From assembly GCA_009788055.1 (NCBI GenBank), contig WQSG01000011.1:1-63214 (forward strand): a stretch of DNA of 63,214 bases, read 5' to 3'. The stretch's first letter is position 1. The number at the start of each line of letters is the position of its first letter. A program made the position numbers and the translations under genes. The stretch is from Defluviitaleaceae bacterium (GTDB lineage Bacteria; Bacillota; Clostridia; Lachnospirales; WQUN01). Below the pieces are notes generated by a model, which was given only the letters and a program-made list of their open reading frames with translations, made no database searches and was not told where the DNA came from. Below, piece by piece: positions 26,420 to 34,499 of the stretch.

Positions 26420-26614
26420 GACCTTGGGGCTCTGCCCCAAACCCCGGAAACTTTTGAAAAAGTTTCATCAAAACTTTAACGAAAACCCCGCCGCGAATTT
26501 CGCGGCGGGTTTTTGAGTTGCACGAGACAGTTTATCGCTAGTCCAAATTTAAAGTTTTTGTTCAAACTTTTTTCAAAAAGTTTGCGGGGTTCGGGGCAGA
26601 GCCCCGAGGTCTTA
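26420..26614. repeat. Modular palindromic repeat R8
   Basis: Between the convergent giant surface gene and cysK; its right terminus TCTTAA overlaps the cysK stop codon. Modules: GACCTTGGGGCTCTGCCCCAA, GGAAACTTTTGAAAAAGTTTC hairpin, central AAAACCCCGCCGCG/CGCGGCGGGTTTT with completely changed but still self-complementary arms, TTTATCGCTAGTCC, TTAAAGTTTTTGTTC, AAACTTTTTTCAAAAAGTTT, GGGGCAGAGCCCCGAGGTCTTAA. Confidence 0.85.
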
Positions 26615-27547
26615 ATTCTCTGAAAATAACGCTGTCGAAAGATACCGTTCGCCTGTGTCGGGGAGGATGGCTACGATTGTTTTGCCTGCGTTTTCGGGGC
26701 GAAGGGCTAGTTGGGTTGCGGCGTGGGTTGCCGCGCCGGAGGAGATTCCGACTAGGATGCCTTCGGATTTGGCTATGGCGCGACCTGTTTGGAATGCGTC
26801 TTCGTTTGTGACGGTAATGATTTCGTCGTAAATTTTTGTGTTTAGGGTGTCGGGAACGAAGCCTGCGCCAATGCCTTGGATTTTATGTGGGCCGGCTTTG
26901 CCCTCGGAAAGGACGGGCGAGTCTACGGGTTCTACGGCGATTACTTTGAGGGCGGGGTTTTTGGATTTGAGAAATTCGCCCGCGCCCGAGATTGTGCCGC
27001 CCGTTCCGATTCCCGAAACGAAAATGTCAATTTTGCCGCCGGTTGCTTCCCAAATTTCGGGGCCGGTTGTGGCAAGGTGAATTGCGGGGTTGGCGGGGTT
27101 TTCAAATTGACCGGGCGTAAAGGAATTTGGGGTTTGTGCGGCAATTTCTTCAGCTTTTGCCATCGCGCCTTTCATGCCCTTCGCGCCTTCGGTTAGGACA
27201 AGCTCTGCGCCAAGGGCTTTGAGAAGGTTGCGGCGTTCTATGCTCATGGTTTCGGGCATGGTTAGGATTACGCGATAGCCGCGTGCCGCGGCAACTGCCG
27301 CCAGCCCAATGCCCGTGTTGCCGCTGGTGGGTTCGATAATGACGGAGTCAGGGGTGATTTTGCCTTTTTCCTGTGCGTCGTCCAGCATTGCTTTTGCAAT
27401 TCTGTCTTTTACGCTTCCGCCGGGGTTGTAAGATTCAAGTTTGCCAAGGATTTCTGCCTTCGCGCCGCTTAGTGCTTCGTATTTTTTCAGCCGAACCAGC
27501 GGGGTGTTTCCGATTAAATCTGTCAATCCGTTATAAATTTTCGCCAT
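26612..27547 (-). CDS. cysK: Cysteine synthase A (O-acetylserine sulfhydrylase)
   Basis: 311 aa; start at 27547 with GGAGG upstream. PLP enzyme that makes cysteine from O-acetylserine and sulfide in the cytosol. The PLP lysine is K47 in [10 protein letters not shown]; the substrate loop PTSGNTGIG, phosphate-binding GTGGT and ISSGAA near the C-terminus are all present. Length is normal for CysK. Strong divergent promoter region shared with feoA, so cysteine/Fe-S supply and iron uptake are encoded back to back. CysK is preferred over CysM from overall similarity, not from a decisive motif. Confidence 0.95.
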   Translation of the reverse strand: MAKIYNGLTDLIGNTPLVRLKKYEALSGAKAEILGKLESYNPGGSVKDRIAKAMLDDAQEKGKITPDSVIIEPTSGNTGIGLAAVAAARGYRVILTMPETMSIERRNLLKALGAELVLTEGAKGMKGAMAKAEEIAAQTPNSFTPGQFENPANPAIHLATTGPEIWEATGGKIDIFVSGIGTGGTISGAGEFLKSKNPALKVIAVEPVDSPVLSEGKAGPHKIQGIGAGFVPDTLNTKIYDEIITVTNEDAFQTGRAIAKSEGILVGISSGAATHAATQLALRPENAGKTIVAILPDTGERYLSTALFSEN

Positions 27548-27593
27548 TGTGGCACCTCCGTTATGCAATACATATATGATTTGTATGTTTTGT

Positions 27594-27622
27594 ATTCTAC
27601 GTCAAAAATTTTCCCTTGTCAA
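27594..27622 (-). promoter_or_regulatory. Sigma-70-type promoter for cysK
   Basis: On the minus strand TTGACA (27622-27617), 17-bp spacer, TAGAAT (27599-27594). Near-consensus. The transcript would start about 40 nt before the cysK ATG. AATACA/TGTATT half-sites downstream of the -10 box could bind a regulator, but this is weak. Confidence 0.65.
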
Positions 27623-27646
27623 GTATAAATTGTATTGTAAAAACTG

Positions 27647-27675
27647 TTGACAATGTAGGAGAGATAGTCTATACT
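27647..27675 (+). promoter_or_regulatory. Sigma-70-type promoter for the feo operon
   Basis: TTGACA (27647-27652), exactly 17 bp, TATACT (27670-27675). Near-consensus and immediately followed by inverted repeats that would cover the start site, the standard layout of an iron-repressed promoter. Confidence 0.75.
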
Positions 27676-27699
27676 AACCTCAAGTTAGTTTATGCTAAC
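27674..27699 (+). promoter_or_regulatory. DtxR/MntR-like operator upstream of feoA
   Basis: Three half-sites CTAAC (27674-27678), GTTAG (27684-27688), CTAAC (27695-27699) make two overlapping inverted repeats. The second, TTAG-N6-CTAA, resembles operators of DtxR-family metal regulators. It overlaps the -10 box and start region of the feo promoter, so bound metal-loaded repressor would block transcription. No dtxR-like gene is in the window. Confidence 0.55.
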
Positions 27700-27723
27700 G
27701 CAATATGACGGGGGATGGTGAAC

Positions 27724-27951
27724 ATGATGCAGACTAGCCTTTACACCGCAGAAACAACAGGGGCATACAAAGTGGCGTCTGTGCCTGAGATTGGGCTTTT
27801 GAAAAATCTTGGCATCCGCGAAGGAACGCGAGTTTCTATCACGCAAAGATATGCGTTTGGCGGCCCGTTATTGTTGAATATCGAGGATTCATTTTTTGTT
27901 GCGGTCGGCAAAGACGTTGCAACTCAAATAACAGTGGGGAGAATATCGTAA
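27724..27951 (+). CDS. feoA: FeoA family ferrous iron transport protein
   Basis: 75 aa if started at 27724, where GGGGGA lies at about 9 nt; ATGs at 27715 and 27727 are alternatives. SH3-like FeoA fold: GAYKVASVPE, LLKNLGIREGTRVSI (the LGI-x-G-x-V core) and FVAVGKDVATQITV. Small cytosolic partner of FeoB. Directly abuts feoB (its stop ends at 27951, feoB ATG at 27952). First gene of the expanded Feo operon. Confidence 0.88.
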   Translation: MMQTSLYTAETTGAYKVASVPEIGLLKNLGIREGTRVSITQRYAFGGPLLLNIEDSFFVAVGKDVATQITVGRIS

Positions 27952-29826
27952 ATGAAAAAAAAGATTCTTCTCATGGGAAACCCGAACGTTGGCAAGAGCA
28001 TATTCTTTTCCGAACTCACAGGGGTTCATGCCGTAAGTTCCAATTTTGCGGGAACAACGGTGGATTTCTTGGAGGGTCGCCTTAAAATAGGCGATGGGGA
28101 ATATGTTTTGATTGACGTGCCGGGTACATATTCGCTGGACCCTTCGTCGGAAGCGGAAGCCGTGGCGTCGCGCCTTATGGAAGACGGTGCTTCCGCAATT
28201 ATTTGTGTGCTTGATGCTTCAAATTTGGAACGCAATCTTCATCTTGCGATGGAGGTTATGCAGTATAAAATTCCGCTGGTTTTCGCGCTTAATATGGCGG
28301 ACGTTGCAGAACGGCAGGGCATAACAGTTAATACAAAACAGCTTGAAAAAGAACTTGGCGCACCTGTTGTGCAAACCGTTGCGGTGAAAAAACAGGGCTT
28401 TGATGAACTTATTAAAAAGCTGGGCGAAGTTTTGGGAACGCCCGTGTGCGGAGGTTCTCATTGTGGAAAATGCCCCTCATGCAACCATGCAGAATCGGGC
28501 GACAAATGGCTTTCCGCAAAAGAAATTAGCGGACGCGTTTCCAAAAAGAACAGCGCGAGCCCAAGTTTTATGGACAAACTGGGAATGCAGATGATACGGC
28601 CTTTCCCCGGGCTTTTGTATGCGGCGGTTGTGTTGGCGTTGCTGGTTGTGGTTGTGGTTTTTGGCGGAAGAATGCTTCGTATGCCGCTTATTATGCTTAC
28701 GGATGGCTTAATTATTCCAATGTTCCGCAGTCTGTTTGAATGGCTCTTTGCTTTTTTTGCGGAGGGAGACGGTGCGTTTTCGTATCGCTATTTGTATTAC
28801 AATGACGGTTTCCGCACGGGCTTTAGGGTTTTTTATGACGGCGCGTTTAGGGCGGCAACATATGAGGCGTATTCGGCGGCGGCGGGCGGTTTCGGTGATA
28901 TCCTGTTGAACGTGTTAATCGGCGAGTACGGTATTTTTGTAATCAGTTTCCAATGGATAATCGCGCTTATTCTGCCATATGTTTTTTCGTTTTATATAGG
29001 TATTACGTTCTTGGAGGACTCGGGGTATTTGCCGCGCATTAGCGTGCTTTTCGACAATGTTATGCGCAAATTGGGCGTGCAGGGCGGAAGTCTTATTCAT
29101 GTATTTTTGGCACTTGGGTGCGCCGTTCCCGCTATCTTGGGAAGTCGCACCGCCACCACCAAAAAAGAGAAGATGATGATTGCCGCGGTTATCTGTTTTG
29201 CCGTGCCGTGCATATCGCAGATTGGCGCGTTGGTTGCTTTAATGTCTGCGTTCTCGTGGCATCTTTCTGTTGCTATGTTGTTGTTCGCAATGTTCTTGTT
29301 TGTTGCGACGGCTTTTGTTGCGGGCAGAGTGATTAAGGGCAGGGTTGACCCGCTTATTCTGGAAATCCCCAACTTGCTTATGCCGAAACCAAAAGTGTAC
29401 TTTCGCAAACTTGCAATCCGCATGAAGCATTTTTTGAAAGATGCCGAACTGCCTATGCTGGGTGCGGTTTTTCTCGCCGCGCTGTTGGCGGGGACGGGTG
29501 TGCTTGCCGCAATTGCCAATCAGCCGCAGGTGCAATTTGTTGTAAGCGGTTGGCTGGGTATGCCAGAAGAAGCGGTTGTTTCTCTGGTTTTGGGCATTGT
29601 TCGCAGAGAGATGTCTGTCGCGCCGTTGCTTCTTCTTAACCTTACGTATTTACAGGCGTTTGTTGCGGGTGTGGTTTCGCTTTTGTATTTGCCGTGCCTG
29701 TCTGTGTTTGGGATTTTGGCAAAGGAATTTAAAATCGGTTTCGCCATTGCAATTTTTGCGGGAACGGTTGTTTCGGCAATTCTTGTGGGCGGTTTTATAA
29801 ATCAAGTTGCACAAATATTTTTGTAG
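27952..29826 (+). CDS. feoB: FeoB ferrous iron transporter
   Basis: 624 aa, on the short side for FeoB (often 650-770). N-terminal GTPase: G1 GNPNVGKS (9-16), G2 region NFAGTTVDF, G3 DVPG (55-58), G4 NMAD (114-117). A Cys/His-rich segment CGGSHCGKCPSCNH at 166-179 sits between the GTPase and the membrane part. Permease core with LGCAVPAI and FAVPCISQ gate motifs, about 8-10 TMs from residue 225 on. Imports Fe2+ across the cytoplasmic membrane driven or gated by GTP hydrolysis. Followed after 11 nt by a secreted protein with its own AGGAGGT site. Confidence 0.95.
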   Translation: MKKKILLMGNPNVGKSIFFSELTGVHAVSSNFAGTTVDFLEGRLKIGDGEYVLIDVPGTYSLDPSSEAEAVASRLMEDGASAIICVLDASNLERNLHLAMEVMQYKIPLVFALNMADVAERQGITVNTKQLEKELGAPVVQTVAVKKQGFDELIKKLGEVLGTPVCGGSHCGKCPSCNHAESGDKWLSAKEISGRVSKKNSASPSFMDKLGMQMIRPFPGLLYAAVVLALLVVVVVFGGRMLRMPLIMLTDGLIIPMFRSLFEWLFAFFAEGDGAFSYRYLYYNDGFRTGFRVFYDGAFRAATYEAYSAAAGGFGDILLNVLIGEYGIFVISFQWIIALILPYVFSFYIGITFLEDSGYLPRISVLFDNVMRKLGVQGGSLIHVFLALGCAVPAILGSRTATTKKEKMMIAAVICFAVPCISQIGALVALMSAFSWHLSVAMLLFAMFLFVATAFVAGRVIKGRVDPLILEIPNLLMPKPKVYFRKLAIRMKHFLKDAELPMLGAVFLAALLAGTGVLAAIANQPQVQFVVSGWLGMPEEAVVSLVLGIVRREMSVAPLLLLNLTYLQAFVAGVVSLLYLPCLSVFGILAKEFKIGFAIAIFAGTVVSAILVGGFINQVAQIFL

Positions 29827-29837
29827 GAGGTAATTTA

Positions 29838-30371
29838 ATGAAGGGCTTTCTTTGTGCTGTATTTTTCACCGTTTTTATCATGACTTCGGCTGTGTTTGCG
29901 CATGATACCATGTCCGAATTCTATCCCAACCCTAACGTGAACGAGGGGGTTGTTCAGTTCTTTTTCGACAATGACGAACTGATGAGCAACATTGAAGTAA
30001 CCGTGTACAACACCGCAGGTTTACGAATTGCCGAAGGCACAACCTGCGACAAGGGCCTTTTCGACTTCACCGCGCTTGAAGCCGTCGGACACATCATCGC
30101 CCGCTACGACGCAGAGCATATTCAAATCCACGTTGTAGCCGAGGGCGGCGCGTACATTGTAGGTCAAAACTTCGGCGGTACTTACGTAAGCCACACCCGC
30201 CTTGGCGAGCTTATGCGCAGTTTCGTCCTTGCCCGCTACTGGCTAACCCTTTACGCTCTTGCAATCCCCGCTGTGATTTTTGTTATATCGCTTGTGTTTT
30301 TTATTGTGGTTAGTAAGAAAGACCGCGGGGGCGTTGCCCCCGCACCCCCACAAGCCTTTAAAAAGGCTTGA
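29838..30371 (+). CDS. Membrane-anchored secreted protein of the Feo locus, N-terminal His
   Basis: 177 aa. AGGAGGT ribosome site 11 nt after feoB. Signal peptide 1-21 (SAVFA), so the predicted mature protein begins with H22 (HDTMSEFYPNP). A beta-type extracytoplasmic domain of about 110 residues (VTVYNTAGLRIAEGTT is Ig/transthyretin-like), one TM at about 135-158, short cytoplasmic tail. The last 16 codons (from 30321) are R9 sequence: the original stop seems lost and the repeat supplies tail and stop. Shares the A-H cleavage junction with the three DUF4198-like proteins downstream; probably part of the same metal-capture set (inference). Confidence 0.75.
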   Translation: MKGFLCAVFFTVFIMTSAVFAHDTMSEFYPNPNVNEGVVQFFFDNDELMSNIEVTVYNTAGLRIAEGTTCDKGLFDFTALEAVGHIIARYDAEHIQIHVVAEGGAYIVGQNFGGTYVSHTRLGELMRSFVLARYWLTLYALAIPAVIFVISLVFFIVVSKKDRGGVAPAPPQAFKKA

Positions 30372-30509
30372 CCCAAATTTTGACATGGACTAGCGATAAA
30401 CCGTGTCGCGGACGGAGAATCGCGCTAATGCGCGATTCAAGTTAAAGTTTTTGTCGAACTTTTTTCAAAAAGTTCGTGGGGGTTCGGGGGCAACGCCCCC
30501 GAGAACTTA
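30321..30509. repeat. Modular palindromic repeat R9
   Basis: Full R element inside the Feo operon, overlapping the 3' end of the preceding ORF by 51 bp. Modules: GACCGCGGGGGCGTTGCCCCCGC, CAAGCCTTTAAAAAGGCTTG, GGACTAGCGATAAAC (reverse tract), central GAATCGCGC/GCGCGATTC, GTTAAAGTTTTTGTC, GAACTTTTTTCAAAAAGTTC, GGGGGCAACGCCCCCGAGAACTTAA. The RBS of the next gene follows directly. Confidence 0.85.
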
Positions 30510-30527
30510 ATTTAGGAGGATTTAGAA

Positions 30528-31709
30528 ATGAAAAAAATATTTTTGTTGTGTGTGATGCTGTTGGCGTTTCCCGTGGGGGTGAGTGCGCATGGGGTGTTTA
30601 TGCGGACGGAAAGTCCGTGGTTGGAAGCGGCGGGGCAAAGCGTTGATGTGTCAATAATGTTTGGGCATTATCCGTGGCCTGATGGCGATTTGGTGACGAG
30701 TGGGGCGCGGATTTTTGTCGTGCGGCCTGATGGCTCGGAGCAGGATTTGGGATATGAAACGATGGAGTCGCCCGAGGGCGAGTATGTGAATGTGCGGTTT
30801 ACGCCGCAAACGGCGGGGCTTTATCGGGTGGTTTACCATCGGGGAACGGCAACGCGCAGTGATTTGGCGAAGGCGTATATCTTGGTGGGCGGCGGCGCGG
30901 TTTCGCCCGTTGGGGTTACAAATACGGGGCGGTTGGAAATTCAGCCGACCAGCGATATCGGGCGTTTGACGCCGAACTCGGTGTTTGAGGGTGTGCTTCT
31001 TTTTGGCGGCGGCACTGTGCCGAACCATAGGGTTAGCATTGAAGTGGGCGAGGATAATCTCACCCACGCCGAAACGGACGCAGACGGGCGGTTTTCCATA
31101 ACCATGCCCAACACGGCGGGAACGTTTACGATTATGACAACGGGGCAGCTTGACGATTTGCGCGACGAGCATTCCCTGATGGTTTTTGTGACGGATAGCC
31201 CGTTGCCCGTGGTTGCGGAGGAAGAAACGGAAGAACCCGAAGAACCCGCCGAGATTGAAGACGAAATCACGGAAGACCTTGAAGAAGAAATTGAAGAAGA
31301 AATTGAAGAAGACCTTGCAGAAGAAATTGAGGAAGCGGAATACGTTGGCATAGTAGCAATTTTCGATGATTTAGAAGAACTTTTCGATGACGCAACAGAT
31401 GACATCGACCCGATATTTGCGGACAGCACCGTGGAACTTGATGACACAGACGACACAGACGAGCAGGAGATTGCGGAACTTACCCCGCTTCCCGGACGCG
31501 TTCCCATGGAGCCCGACGTCCCCGCCGAGTCAACGTATTTAGAAATACAGGCAATTGACCCGCGTGTTGACCCCGTTGCGCTTGCCGAGCCGATTGCCAC
31601 GGCAGAAGACCACGGTAGCGGAAATGCAACACGTATGATAGCGGCAATTGCGGCGGTGATTGTCGTGGGCGGCGGTATTGCGGCGTTCTTAATCAAGAAG
31701 CGCAGGTAA
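30528..31709 (+). CDS. DUF4198-like metal-capture protein, acidic stalk, TM anchor
   Basis: 393 aa; GGAGG site. Signal peptide 1-20 (VGVSA) gives mature N-terminal H21 (HGVFMRTES). DUF4198-like domain to about 200 with FGHYPWPDGDLV (H47), VRPDGSEQDLG, FTPQTAGLYRVVYHRG and a second beta domain (GRLEIQPTSDIGRLTPNS, TDADGRFSITMP) of carboxypeptidase-regulatory type. A strongly acidic Glu-rich stalk at about 226-272, an Asp-rich stretch at about 280-320, then a C-terminal TM (370-390) and KKRR stop-transfer. DUF4198/NikK-like proteins are known as extracytoplasmic metal-uptake components with an N-terminal His; a role in presenting Fe2+ or another metal to FeoB is inferred from position. Confidence 0.8.
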   Translation: MKKIFLLCVMLLAFPVGVSAHGVFMRTESPWLEAAGQSVDVSIMFGHYPWPDGDLVTSGARIFVVRPDGSEQDLGYETMESPEGEYVNVRFTPQTAGLYRVVYHRGTATRSDLAKAYILVGGGAVSPVGVTNTGRLEIQPTSDIGRLTPNSVFEGVLLFGGGTVPNHRVSIEVGEDNLTHAETDADGRFSITMPNTAGTFTIMTTGQLDDLRDEHSLMVFVTDSPLPVVAEEETEEPEEPAEIEDEITEDLEEEIEEEIEEDLAEEIEEAEYVGIVAIFDDLEELFDDATDDIDPIFADSTVELDDTDDTDEQEIAELTPLPGRVPMEPDVPAESTYLEIQAIDPRVDPVALAEPIATAEDHGSGNATRMIAAIAAVIVVGGGIAAFLIKKRR

Positions 31710-31773
31710 AATGCGCACCAATCGGCGCAATAAAAACGGAAACAAAATTTCAAATATAGAGGAGAGTTTTAAA

Positions 31774-32889
31774 ATGTTTAAAGTTTCAAAACGTAAAATT
31801 GCAATGTTAATCTGTGCGGTGATGCTGTTGGCGTTTCCCGCAAATGTTTTCGCCCATGGGGTGTTCCTTGATGTAAGCGATATGCACGGGGCAGTTGGGC
31901 AAGAGGTAACGGTTCAAGTAGGTTGGGGATATGTTTTCATGGGGCATGACGGCAGTGCAATCACGGGTGCGGCGGCGGTTAGGCGTATGTTTTTGCTTGA
32001 CCCGAGCGGCACGGAAATCGCGCTTACGTACAGTGTTTTTCACCAATACCAAGGGCGGGATTATCCCGACAACCCCATCAACGAGATTGATATAGCGCAG
32101 TTGGGTTCGGACGAATTTCCTGCGGGCGGCAGAAATATCACATATATTCAAGCAACGTTCACGGCGCAAGTTGAGGGGTACTATCAGATAGTTTTCCACC
32201 GCGACAGAAATGTTCCAGACAGCGGCCCGAACGAAGGCCGTCAAATTACAGACGTGGTTAAGGCTTTCATTCTTGTAGGCGACGCACAGCCTACCCCTGA
32301 AGCGGGACACGGCACACTCACAGACATTAACAGCGTGGAAATACGCCCCGTAAGTGATGTTGGGCGTTTAACACCGAGCGCGGAATTTGAAGGCTATGTT
32401 CTTTTCGGCGGCGAACCCGCGGCAGACCAAGAAGTGCGTCTTGAAATTGCCGCACACGACTATGTAATTGTTGCAACAAATGCGCAAGGCCGCTTTAGCG
32501 TTACCCTTCCCGCAGAAGCAGGCGAATATGCGATTCGCGTAACCCGCGACTGCGACCAAGCGGGCGAACTGCACGGGCAAGATTTCACAAGTTCCAGAGC
32601 GATTCACATTTTGCAAATTGCAACACGGGACGGCGTGGGCGTTGAGCTTCCCGATATCGCGGAATTACCCGCGGCAAATGTACCCGTTGCCGCGCGCGGC
32701 GTGTTGCGTCTTGCGATAGGAAGCACCGCATACACCTTTGGCGGGCAAACAGGGCAACTTGACGCCGCGCCCGTAATCACAGGCGGCAGAACAATGGTTC
32801 CCCTTCGCGTAATCTCCGAAATGCTTGGCGCGGAAGTACGCTGGGACGCGGCGGCACAAGCGGTTTACATCTATATCGCGGGTAACTAG
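31774..32889 (+). CDS. DUF4198-like protein with C-terminal stalk domain
   Basis: 371 aa; start at 31774 with GAGGAGAG upstream. Signal peptide 1-27 (ANVFA), mature N-terminal H28 (HGVFLDVSD). DUF4198-like domain: H38, VTVQVGWGYVFMGHDG (H58), LLDPSGTEIALT, FTAQVEGYYQIVFHRDR; then a beta domain (SVEIRPVSDVGRLTPSAEFE, TNAQGRFSVTLP) closely matching its neighbour. The C-terminal 65 residues are a stalk (copper-amine-oxidase-N-like) domain: FGGQTGQLDAAPVI, GRTMVPLRVISEMLGAEVRW. No TM anchor, so it is released or wall-bound through the stalk. Confidence 0.8.
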   Translation: MFKVSKRKIAMLICAVMLLAFPANVFAHGVFLDVSDMHGAVGQEVTVQVGWGYVFMGHDGSAITGAAAVRRMFLLDPSGTEIALTYSVFHQYQGRDYPDNPINEIDIAQLGSDEFPAGGRNITYIQATFTAQVEGYYQIVFHRDRNVPDSGPNEGRQITDVVKAFILVGDAQPTPEAGHGTLTDINSVEIRPVSDVGRLTPSAEFEGYVLFGGEPAADQEVRLEIAAHDYVIVATNAQGRFSVTLPAEAGEYAIRVTRDCDQAGELHGQDFTSSRAIHILQIATRDGVGVELPDIAELPAANVPVAARGVLRLAIGSTAYTFGGQTGQLDAAPVITGGRTMVPLRVISEMLGAEVRWDAAAQAVYIYIAGN

Positions 32890-32891
32890 TC

Positions 32892-33851
32892 ATGAAAAAA
32901 CTTTCAGCTTTGATTCTAATTTTGCTTCTTTCGTTTTTGATGACGGCAAATGTTTTCGCGCACAGCGTGTTTATCGTTGCGGACACCGTTGCCGAAATCG
33001 GGCAGGAAGTACCCGTTAAAGTGGCGTGGGGACATTACCCCGCGCCCGACGGCGACCTGATTCGCAACGCAGATGTTTCTTGGGGCGTGTATCTTTTGCG
33101 CCCCGATGGCACGGAAATTGAACTTCCGCAAACATCCGTTGACGCAGAAGAAGGCCAGCACATACTCACGGAATTCACCCCCGAAACCGACGGCTTTTAT
33201 CAAGTTCTGTTCCGCCGCGACAGAGGCGTTTTGCGCAACCGCCAGCAATACGAACTTGTAAAAACCTACGTGCGTGTCGGGCGCGAGAATTTTGAATCCT
33301 TGGCGGAAATCACCGCCAACGGCAGACTTGAAATTGCCGCACGGATGGACACAAACACGTTGCATTACTCAGGCGGGTTTAACGGTATATTATTTTTTAA
33401 CGGAGAACCCCTCCCGAACGCCGAACTAATCCTTGAGGACGCAAATGAAGAACGCACCCGTTTTGAAACCGGCGACTCAGGTTTTTTCAGCATTGACTTC
33501 CCCTCGGGCGGCACATTCATCCTAATGGCAGAGCATATCGACTACACCCAAGACCCCGCCATTCGCGACTCGCACATAGTAATGCTTCACGTATCCGACG
33601 AAGACCTGCCGTTTATTTGCGTTTCCGCTCCCCCGTCGTCACATCCTAATAACCGCAACGTAACGGAAACCGCACCCGCCACAGAAACCATCACAGAACC
33701 CGCCACCCCTGATTACACATCAACCGCACCGCAAACCGAACTCCCACCGCTTTTCACCACAACCCACTACCTAATGCTAATCGCGGGGGGCGTACTACTT
33801 TTCGCTGCAGGGCTTCTATTCGGACTCGGCTTCGCAAAATGGAAATCATAA
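32892..33851 (+). CDS. DUF4198-like metal-capture protein, TM anchor
   Basis: 319 aa. Signal peptide 1-23 (ANVFA), mature N-terminal H24 (HSVFIVAD). Same architecture as the 393-aa protein: VKVAWGHYPAPDGDLI (H48), LLRPDGTEIELP, FTPETDGFYQVLFRRDRG, then a second beta domain (GRLEIAARMDTN, FNGILFFNGEPLPNAELIL). Thr/Pro linker at about 250-285 and C-terminal TM (about 292-315). Starts 2 nt after the preceding stop with a poor ribosome site, so translation is probably coupled. Third DUF4198 paralogue of the operon. Confidence 0.8.
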   Translation: MKKLSALILILLLSFLMTANVFAHSVFIVADTVAEIGQEVPVKVAWGHYPAPDGDLIRNADVSWGVYLLRPDGTEIELPQTSVDAEEGQHILTEFTPETDGFYQVLFRRDRGVLRNRQQYELVKTYVRVGRENFESLAEITANGRLEIAARMDTNTLHYSGGFNGILFFNGEPLPNAELILEDANEERTRFETGDSGFFSIDFPSGGTFILMAEHIDYTQDPAIRDSHIVMLHVSDEDLPFICVSAPPSSHPNNRNVTETAPATETITEPATPDYTSTAPQTELPPLFTTTHYLMLIAGGVLLFAAGLLFGLGFAKWKS

Positions 33852-33861
33852 TCTGAGATGA

Positions 33862-33925
33862 GATAGGGGTCAAGGGGACTTGTCCCCTTGCAGGGGGGTT
33901 GGGGGACGGAGTCCCCCAAGGTCTC
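33862..33925. repeat. R-family half element R10
   Basis: Starts 10 nt after the stop of the third DUF4198 gene. Contains CAAGGGGACTTGTCCCCTTG and GGGGGACGGAGTCCCCCAAGG with TCTC beyond. Same half-unit as R4 (inside the ABC gene) and the left arm of R11; lacks the central palindrome and the A/T-rich hairpin. Confidence 0.75.
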
Positions 33926-33947
33926 AAAAAAAAGGGGATAACAAATT

Positions 33948-34499
33948 ATGATGATAACGACAATCACACAGCGGATAGAAAGCTTGGCATCAAGAACAGG
34001 GGTATTGTATCGGCTTGTGGAAAAATACTATGTAGATATGGTTAAAAAGGAAGCGGGACTGGCGGGCATCGGAAAAGATGACCGCATTCTTTGCATTGGC
34101 GGGGGGTGCTGTCCGTTTTCTGCGATTCTGTTTCACAGAATGACCAGCGCGAAAGTTACGGTTGTGGACAACAATAAGGACTGCATTCCCAAAGCGCGAA
34201 AGGTGATTGAACGCCTTGGGCTAAGCGAGCATATCCGCGTGGTTTTGCAAGACGGTTGCGCGTCTGATATCAAGGACTATTCCGTGATTCACCTCGCGCT
34301 TCAGGTAGACCCGATGCAACAGGTAATTTCGGACGTGGAACGCCGTATGTCTCCCGGTGCAAAATTGCTTGTGCGTCAGCCGAAAAAACAACTGCGCGGT
34401 ATGTATAGTAAGTTTTCAAACGCAACGCTTGATTGTTGTTCGTCCATCACTCACAAATCCCGAAGCGTGGGCAGTACCTTCTTATATAAAGCAATGTAG
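33948..34499 (+). CDS. Small SAM-dependent methyltransferase, nicotianamine-synthase-like
   Basis: 183 aa; AGGGG upstream, ATGs at 33948 and 33951 both possible. A Rossmann methyltransferase core: motif I ILCIGGGCCPFSAIL (47-61), acidic D74 after VTVVDNN, VVLQDGCASDI, IHLALQVDPMQQVI, then RQPKKQLRGMY. The GGGCCPF loop and the VDPM segment look like the nicotianamine-synthase-like class, but at 183 aa it lacks that family's N-terminal domain. Its position at the end of the Feo operon suggests a role in metal handling, possibly metallophore synthesis (inference). Its last 49 nt overlap the convergent flippase gene tail to tail. Confidence 0.65.
   Translation: MMITTITQRIESLASRTGVLYRLVEKYYVDMVKKEAGLAGIGKDDRILCIGGGCCPFSAILFHRMTSAKVTVVDNNKDCIPKARKVIERLGLSEHIRVVLQDGCASDIKDYSVIHLALQVDPMQQVISDVERRMSPGAKLLVRQPKKQLRGMYSKFSNATLDCCSSITHKSRSVGSTFLYKAM

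Noticed and set aside
30528-31709. Glu-rich stretch as a frameshift or low-quality sequence
   Set aside because: The frame continues into an intact second half with a C-terminal TM and stop-transfer, and codon use stays normal; it is a genuine acidic stalk.
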